The notes beneath the pieces were generated by a model. That model was not told the origin of the DNA, searched no databases, and worked only from the letters and a program-made list of their open reading frames with translations. Below, piece after piece: positions 6,803 to 11,032 of a stretch of 11,032 bases of DNA (position 1 is its first letter; every line of letters starts with the position of its first letter). A program made the translations under genes and the position numbers. This DNA is from Gammaproteobacteria bacterium (GTDB lineage: Bacteria; Pseudomonadota; Gammaproteobacteria; UBA9214), in contig JAOULY010000037.1 of assembly GCA_029881775.1 (NCBI GenBank), positions 1 to 11,032 on the forward strand, in the 5' to 3' direction.

Positions 6803-8233
6803 TCATAATTCCGTCGGCAGGACCACGCGAAGAGTCGCCCCCGTATGGTTTGATTTTACCACGCTGACGTCGCCGCCATGCGCCCTGGCATATTCCCGTG
6901 CAATAGATAATCCCAGACCGGTACCCCTGACCGGACCGCGAGCGGCTGGCTTCCCCTGGTAAAACGCTTCGAAAACACGCTCGTGCTCTTCCTCGGGAAT
7001 ACCCGGTCCCGAGTCCGCGACATCAATACAGGCATAGGCCCGGTCCGTTGACAGGCTTATCCGCAAACGGCTGCTGTCGGGTGAATACTTGATTGCATTG
7101 GATACCAGGTTGTCGACCAGTGTACGCAACTTGTCGCGGTCACCGCTCAGACTGACGGGCTTGAAGAAAGTTTCCAGTTGCAGATGACGCGCCATGATAG
7201 CCAGTTTGTGCGTCTCGATAACCTCTTCGATCAGCGGCTGCAGGTCAACCGGGCTGCGTACCAGTTCCGCCGAACGTGATTGCAGGATACTGAAGTTCAA
7301 CAGATCCTCGATCAGTTTCTGCAATTGCAGGCTGTTTTCATGCAGGATTCCGGCAATTTCTTCCTGCTGGTCGTTGAGATCACCGACTATCTTCTCACTC
7401 AACAGGTCCGCACCTTCCCGGATGGCAGTCAGCGGTGTTTTAAGTTCGTGCGACATATGCTGCAGAAAACGCGTCTTGTCCTGCTCCAGTTCCAGCAGCC
7501 TGTCACGCAACCAGTCCAGACGGTCACCCAGCTGTACCAGGTCTCTCGGCCCGCTGATATTTGATGGCTCGGTAAACTCGCCGGCACCCAGCCGGTGAAT
7601 GGCGCGATCGATCTGCCGGATCGGCCGCGAAATGAGAAAAACGAAAATAATCGTCAGTAACAGCACCGCCGGTACCAGCGCCGCAGCCTGTATGACCAGT
7701 GTTTTCTTCACCTTGCCGGACTGGCGCTGCATTCGCTCGACACCGCTGGTGATCAATTGCTGGCTGTCGACCAGAATGTTCTGTGCGATCAGACCGAGAT
7801 CAATAAACTGCGGTAACGCGTCCGCGACTTCCTGCGCGTCATACGGATAGGTCGCCAGCACCGTGTAGACCTCGTCCTCGACAATACGCAGCTCCTTCAG
7901 CTGCGTTTGCTGCGTGGCAGAGATCTCCAGTGTCTCAAGCGAACGCGCCGTATCGAGGAAACGGGAATGGTTCTCCACGTAGACGTCGTACAGTACCTTC
8001 TCGCCAAGTACCTGGTACTGACGCGCATTACGTTCCATTGCCTTGATCGCCTCAACCAGTGACTGGCTGCCCTGCGTCACCAGTACGCTCTGCATTAATG
8101 CCGATTGTCCCTGTGTTACCAGGCGATCCACCGACACGGTGGTAATCAACAGCGCGACAATCAGGGGCAGCGCAACCAGCGCAAAACCGGTCAGGATCAG
8201 CCGCAGAATGGACTTTGGTCGGAAGAATTTCAT
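6803..8233 (-). CDS. glrK: membrane sensor histidine kinase GlrK (QseE-like)
   Basis: A 476-residue inner-membrane sensor kinase. TM1 is at ~11-33, a helical periplasmic sensor domain at ~35-175, TM2 at ~178-202 and HAMP at ~203-255. The HisKA dimerisation domain has phospho-accepting H262 (QHMSHELKTPLTAIREG). The HATPase domain carries the N box DNLVSNAIKYS (N375, N379), G1 DSGPGIPEE (407-415), F box FEAFYQ and G2 GTGLGLSIA (437-445); all residues needed for autophosphorylation are present. It is first in the operon with qseG and glrR and should phosphorylate GlrR D56. The near-identical stand-alone receiver is a plausible second partner. The periplasmic domain, all-helical and Gln/Leu-rich, may be where the QseG-like lipoprotein docks. 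In enterobacteria this kinase is tied to envelope stress and adrenergic-signal responses; the local stimulus is unknown. Confidence 0.92.
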   Translation of the reverse strand: MKFFRPKSILRLILTGFALVALPLIVALLITTVSVDRLVTQGQSALMQSVLVTQGSQSLVEAIKAMERNARQYQVLGEKVLYDVYVENHSRFLDTARSLETLEISATQQTQLKELRIVEDEVYTVLATYPYDAQEVADALPQFIDLGLIAQNILVDSQQLITSGVERMQRQSGKVKKTLVIQAAALVPAVLLLTIIFVFLISRPIRQIDRAIHRLGAGEFTEPSNISGPRDLVQLGDRLDWLRDRLLELEQDKTRFLQHMSHELKTPLTAIREGADLLSEKIVGDLNDQQEEIAGILHENSLQLQKLIEDLLNFSILQSRSAELVRSPVDLQPLIEEVIETHKLAIMARHLQLETFFKPVSLSGDRDKLRTLVDNLVSNAIKYSPDSSRLRISLSTDRAYACIDVADSGPGIPEEEHERVFEAFYQGKPAARGPVRGTGLGLSIAREYARAHGGDVSVVKSNHTGATLRVVLPTEL

Positions 8234-8317
8234 GGCATGGATTATCCAGTGGTGCAGCGCCGGTGCAAAACCGGGATGTTGCCGCTAACGAACCGAACAT
8301 ACAGGATAAGCAAAGAA

Positions 8318-8364
8318 TAGACAGTCTACTAGCCGAATTCACACAGCCGGGAAGCGGTTTCCCG
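8318..8364. other. glrK upstream region: small palindrome and weak hairpin
   Basis: The 141-bp gap between the oxidoreductase and kinase genes holds an 11-bp palindrome TAGACAGTCTA (8318-8328) and a 6-bp stem CGGGAA/TTCCCG (8348-8353 / 8359-8364, 5-nt loop) 10 bp past the oxidoreductase stop. The stem lacks a following T-run on the minus strand, so termination is uncertain. A promoter for glrK should lie here, but no confident -35/-10 pair was found. TATGTT and TATCCT near 8300 are weak -10 candidates. Confidence 0.3.
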
Positions 8365-8374
8365 CCATCCTGCT

Positions 8375-9985
8375 TCAGTCGATACAGGCAGCCACCCGCG
8401 CCGCGTTGGCCATCAGGGTAAAGGTGATGTTCTTGGCAGGCAGGAACGGGAAGGTTGCACCGTCCGCGATATACAGGTTCGGAAAATCATGACTGCGGCA
8501 CTCGGCTGACACCGTCATGGGCCGCGGTTCGACTGACATCGGCAGGGTCCCCGCATAGTGCACACTCGCACCCATCGGCCGGGTATGCACCATGCCGGGG
8601 GGTACAAAACATCCCAGTTGGCGCAGGATCTTTTTCAGGCGCCGCACGGTTTGTTTAATACGTTCCTGCTCACCGGCCGGCGGGACGTAGTCCAGCACCA
8701 GTTGCGGAGAGTCGGCACCCTCGCCGACATCCAGCGTGAGCGTGCAATCATCCCGGCGCGTATCGTGAAAATTGACATTCACAACGCCGAGCGCGGCGTG
8801 GATGTTACGCATTACATGTATACCGGTGCGCAGGTCCAGCGGGAAGCGTTCGATCACCGGGTGCTGCATGGCCGTCTTCAGCGTTGTCACCAGGCAGTGC
8901 ACATAGTCTTCCGGTGTATCTCCCGTCAGCCCGATGGCAAGCTGGTTATATTGATAACTGTCCGCCTGGTATTGCCGACCGATCATGCCGGGATTCAGGA
9001 ATGGCACCAGCAACTGGCGGTTATCCATCAGGCCACGTAATACCTTCACCTCGCCGGTCTGTCGATAGACCGACTCAAGGTACAGCTTCGATGTGCCCAG
9101 CGCACCGCAGGCGAGCACCAGCGTGTCGACCGGGAATTCACGCACCTCACCGCCGTCCAGTGGTTGCGCGCACACCGCGCGTACCTGGCCGTCATCCCCG
9201 CACGAAAAGTGCGTCGCGTAGTAACCGCCATGGTAGGTGAAATGCGCAGAGCGCATGCATTCATCAAGCGTCAGGGACGGCGTATAGATCGAATCCGTCG
9301 GACAGCCCCAGATACAACGGCCGGAATAGCGGCAGGCCTTGCGCTCACCCATATCACGTGACAGTACCGCCTGGCGTGCGCGCCCGACATGACAGCCCAG
9401 TATCTGCTGCAGGTATTCGCGTTTCGACGCATAACGGTTGAGCAAAAGGGCCGAATGCTCATCCAGTCGTAGTGGTTCCTGCAAACCGTCATGCACCGGT
9501 AGAAAACCGGCCAGGTCGTCGGCCTCGCCGTTAATGCCGATATTGCCGGCGACGTCTGCGTAATACGGCGCCAGCGCTGCATAATCAAACGGGTAAGCGG
9601 TCAACTCGGCGTCATTGAACGGATAGCAACCGGCCGTCCACATCTCTGCCAGGCCACCCCGGGCGAACGAAAACATCGGCGCAAAATTCCGGCTGCGCGT
9701 CTGTAACCACGGCACCTGCCTTTGTGCATAGGCCTTGCTCGGCGGAACGCCGTAGAATTCTTCCTGCTCGCCGGGTAACAGGATGCCCTCGAACGCTGTC
9801 CCCAGCAGGTACCCGGCGGGGTCATCGAGCCCGGTCTTTATCTCGTTGAACGTCGCGTCCGGACTGACCGGCGGTGATGGCGCGTAACCGACATCGATCA
9901 TCTCCACCGCATACCCGCGGGACAATGCCGCGCGCGCGAAATGGACCCCGCTGGGTCCCGAACCGATGACGGTAATCCGTTTCAT
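8375..9985 (-). CDS. GMC-family FAD-dependent oxidoreductase
   Basis: A 536-residue flavoprotein of the glucose-methanol-choline oxidoreductase type. An N-terminal Rossmann FAD site (ITVIGSGPSG, residues 4-13) starts right at the N-terminus. A Cys motif C218-X5-C224-X3-C228-P lies mid-protein and resembles the cysteine-containing loop of some GMC dehydrogenases. The GMC C-terminal domain has MGASVHYAGTLPM (471-483, candidate catalytic H476) and NLYIADGATFPFLPAKNITFTLMANA (503-528, with N519 at the usual second catalytic His/Asn position). No secretion signal is visible. The substrate, presumably an alcohol or sugar hydroxyl, cannot be read from sequence. An in-frame upstream ATG at 10087 was not used because it would add 34 residues before the FAD motif. 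The chosen ATG overlaps the preceding stop as ATGA, indicating coupling. Confidence 0.88.
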   Translation of the reverse strand: MKRITVIGSGPSGVHFARAALSRGYAVEMIDVGYAPSPPVSPDATFNEIKTGLDDPAGYLLGTAFEGILLPGEQEEFYGVPPSKAYAQRQVPWLQTRSRNFAPMFSFARGGLAEMWTAGCYPFNDAELTAYPFDYAALAPYYADVAGNIGINGEADDLAGFLPVHDGLQEPLRLDEHSALLLNRYASKREYLQQILGCHVGRARQAVLSRDMGERKACRYSGRCIWGCPTDSIYTPSLTLDECMRSAHFTYHGGYYATHFSCGDDGQVRAVCAQPLDGGEVREFPVDTLVLACGALGTSKLYLESVYRQTGEVKVLRGLMDNRQLLVPFLNPGMIGRQYQADSYQYNQLAIGLTGDTPEDYVHCLVTTLKTAMQHPVIERFPLDLRTGIHVMRNIHAALGVVNVNFHDTRRDDCTLTLDVGEGADSPQLVLDYVPPAGEQERIKQTVRRLKKILRQLGCFVPPGMVHTRPMGASVHYAGTLPMSVEPRPMTVSAECRSHDFPNLYIADGATFPFLPAKNITFTLMANAARVAACID

Positions 9986-10434
9986 GCCTGCGGGCGTCCA
10001 CGCGCTGGCCTGCCCGTTACCAACTGCACCGGCAACAGGATCAGCATGGCGATCGACAGCAGCACAACCAGCAGCAGCGAACGCCACAGCATGCCACCGA
10101 TAAAGCCGGGCAAACCGGCCTGGTCGGGACGCTCGAGTCGATCGAGCATTGTGCCGTCACTTTCGATGATCGCCAACAGGGTGATGAGCCGGCGGCGTAT
10201 CGATGAAGCCGGCGCAAAGAACCGCGCATAGACATCCACCGATCGTGTTATCAGCGGATGCAGGCGCGCCAGCCTCAGCAGCAGGCGGTCAAATGAAGAT
10301 GTCGGGGACAGCGATTCGCGCAACTGACGGACAGCGGCCACGTAGCTGTCACACACATAGTTGCCGGGATCAGTATCGACCAGGTAGCGTGAAAAAATCC
10401 GGCACTCCGTCAGCAATTCAGCCCGCTCAGTCAT
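9982..10434 (-). CDS. small single-TM protein of unknown function
   Basis: A 150-residue protein not assigned to a family. Residues 1-110 are soluble, helical and Arg/Leu-rich (LDRLLLRLARLHP, then SSIRRRLITLLAI), with Cys11 and Cys28. Residues ~116-138 form one strongly hydrophobic segment, and the end is basic (GRPARGRPQA), which suggests a C-terminal membrane anchor with the tail in the cytoplasm. It overlaps the SDR gene by 8 bp and the oxidoreductase gene by 4 bp (ATGA). Such tight coupling suggests that it works with them, perhaps tethering a flavin or nicotinamide enzyme to the membrane; this is inference from position only. It is supported as a real gene by frame continuity and junctions at both ends. 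Confidence 0.75.
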   Translation of the reverse strand: MTERAELLTECRIFSRYLVDTDPGNYVCDSYVAAVRQLRESLSPTSSFDRLLLRLARLHPLITRSVDVYARFFAPASSIRRRLITLLAIIESDGTMLDRLERPDQAGLPGFIGGMLWRSLLLVVLLSIAMLILLPVQLVTGRPARGRPQA

Positions 10435-11032
10435 GTGCCTCGCAACCGGTCAGGCGTTGCAGCATTTCACCGACATCACGCATCTTGCCAGCGGCCGGCT
10501 TCACCAGCGCATGCGCCGTCACCGTTCCGTCATTGTTGAACGAGGCAAATTGTCCGGATGACACCGGCAGCAGCGAAGGAAACACGCGCTCGACCAGGCG
10601 CAAGGGCGTGAGCACCAGGCCCAGCGGCAAATGCACAATGCGCGCTTTCCCGCCACAGCAGGCATGGTGAATGCGTTGCACAAAGTCATCCAGACTGAGC
10701 GTTTCCGGCCCACCGATCTCCAGCACCTCGTGGTTGAAGCGTTGCTCACCGATTATGTCCAGCACCAGGCTGACCAGGTCGTCCACGTCAATCGGCTGAA
10801 TCAGGGTACGGCCATTACCCGGCAAAACAATCAGCGATTTGCCGGCAAGCTGACGGAAACTGTCCCAGATGGGTGAACCCTCACCGAGGATGATCGTTGG
10901 TCGCAGGATGCACCACGGCAACGCGCTGTTCATTAGCAACTGCTCGGCCTGCGCCTTGGAATCGGCGTAGTGATAACCCTGCCGTTCTTTGAACGACACC
11001 GCGATTGAACTCACAAACAGAAAACCCGCCAC
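10427..11032 (-). CDS. NAD(P)-binding SDR / epimerase-like protein, N-terminus off window
   Basis: The C-terminal 201 residues of an atypical/extended short-chain dehydrogenase-reductase. Visible landmarks are a beta-strand FLFVSSIAV, the Y-X3-K pair in YHYADSKAQAEQ (~residues 22-26 of the visible part), WCILRPTIILGEG, and IQPIDVDDLVSLV, a pattern typical of NDUFA9-like and epimerase-like SDRs. The N-terminal GxxGxxG cofactor motif lies beyond the right edge, so the GTG codon at 11030-11032 is internal. It could act on a nucleotide sugar, sterol or polyketide-like substrate, or be a non-enzymatic NAD(P)-binding factor. It overlaps the next gene by 8 bp, at the head of a coupled trio with the single-TM protein and the GMC oxidoreductase. 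Confidence 0.85.
   Translation of the reverse strand: MAGFLFVSSIAVSFKERQGYHYADSKAQAEQLLMNSALPWCILRPTIILGEGSPIWDSFRQLAGKSLIVLPGNGRTLIQPIDVDDLVSLVLDIIGEQRFNHEVLEIGGPETLSLDDFVQRIHHACCGGKARIVHLPLGLVLTPLRLVERVFPSLLPVSSGQFASFNNDGTVTAHALVKPAAGKMRDVGEMLQRLTGCEAHD

Noticed and set aside
8253..8268. Sigma-54-like TTGCAC-N5-CTGCA upstream of glrK on the minus strand
   Set aside because: It matches 9 of 11 positions but loses the essential GG of the -24 element, so it is not called a promoter.
9302..9334. Cysteine cluster C-X5-C-X3-C-P in the GMC oxidoreductase as an iron-sulphur site
   Set aside because: It resembles a ferredoxin motif, but similar Cys-rich loops occur in GMC dehydrogenases. Spacing is not canonical and a fourth ligand is not evident.
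9985..10087. Longer N-terminus for the GMC oxidoreductase from ATG at 10087
   Set aside because: It would add 34 residues before the FAD-binding motif, which normally starts at the N-terminus, and would overlap the upstream gene by more than 100 bp. The ATG at 9985 gives a clean ATGA junction.
11030..11032. GTG at the window edge as the start of the SDR-like gene
   Set aside because: The protein begins mid-fold there, without the N-terminal nucleotide-binding motif, so the gene continues outside the window.

Overview
The window looks chromosomal and gammaproteobacterial. The main evidence is a sensor kinase / QseG-type lipoprotein / sigma-54 response regulator operon in the glrK-qseG-glrR order known from enterobacteria, together with a DedA-PAP2-LssY membrane fusion. 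The species cannot be fixed from sequence alone. There are no rRNA or tRNA genes and no CRISPR array.

Layout. Positions 1-561 hold no convincing gene. They carry two tandem copies of a ~135-bp repeat, each with a 21-bp imperfect inverted repeat, followed by a 170-bp MITE-like element bounded by a perfect 35-bp terminal inverted repeat. A 672-residue DedA/PAP2/LssY membrane protein follows on the plus strand (562-2580). Every other gene is on the minus strand. Reading in transcription direction from the right edge these are: (i) a translationally coupled trio of a truncated SDR/epimerase-like protein, a 150-residue single-TM protein of unknown function and a GMC-type flavin oxidoreductase (11032 to 8375); (ii) glrK-qseG-glrR (8233 to 4879); (iii) a 383-bp regulatory region (4878 to 4496); (iv) a fibronectin-type-III lipoprotein and a stand-alone receiver protein, 14 bp apart (4495 to 2538). 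The receiver gene overlaps the 3' end of the DedA fusion gene, converging on it by 43 bp.

How the genes may work together. The regulatory region contains an exact match to the sigma-54 -24/-12 consensus, an exact IHF consensus just upstream, and two 7-of-8 matches to the enterobacterial GlrR site TGTC-N10-GACA further upstream. Transcription from it would enter the lipoprotein/receiver pair. The stand-alone receiver is about 68% identical to the receiver of GlrR itself. The inferred picture is a local circuit: the GlrK-QseG-GlrR envelope-sensing system switches on a surface lipoprotein plus a copy of its own receiver, which could compete for phosphoryl groups from GlrK and act as feedback. 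This circuit is an inference from sequence. A second oddity is the PAP2 phosphatase domain of the DedA fusion, which lacks the expected nucleophilic histidine (Gln412) and has two other altered motif positions.
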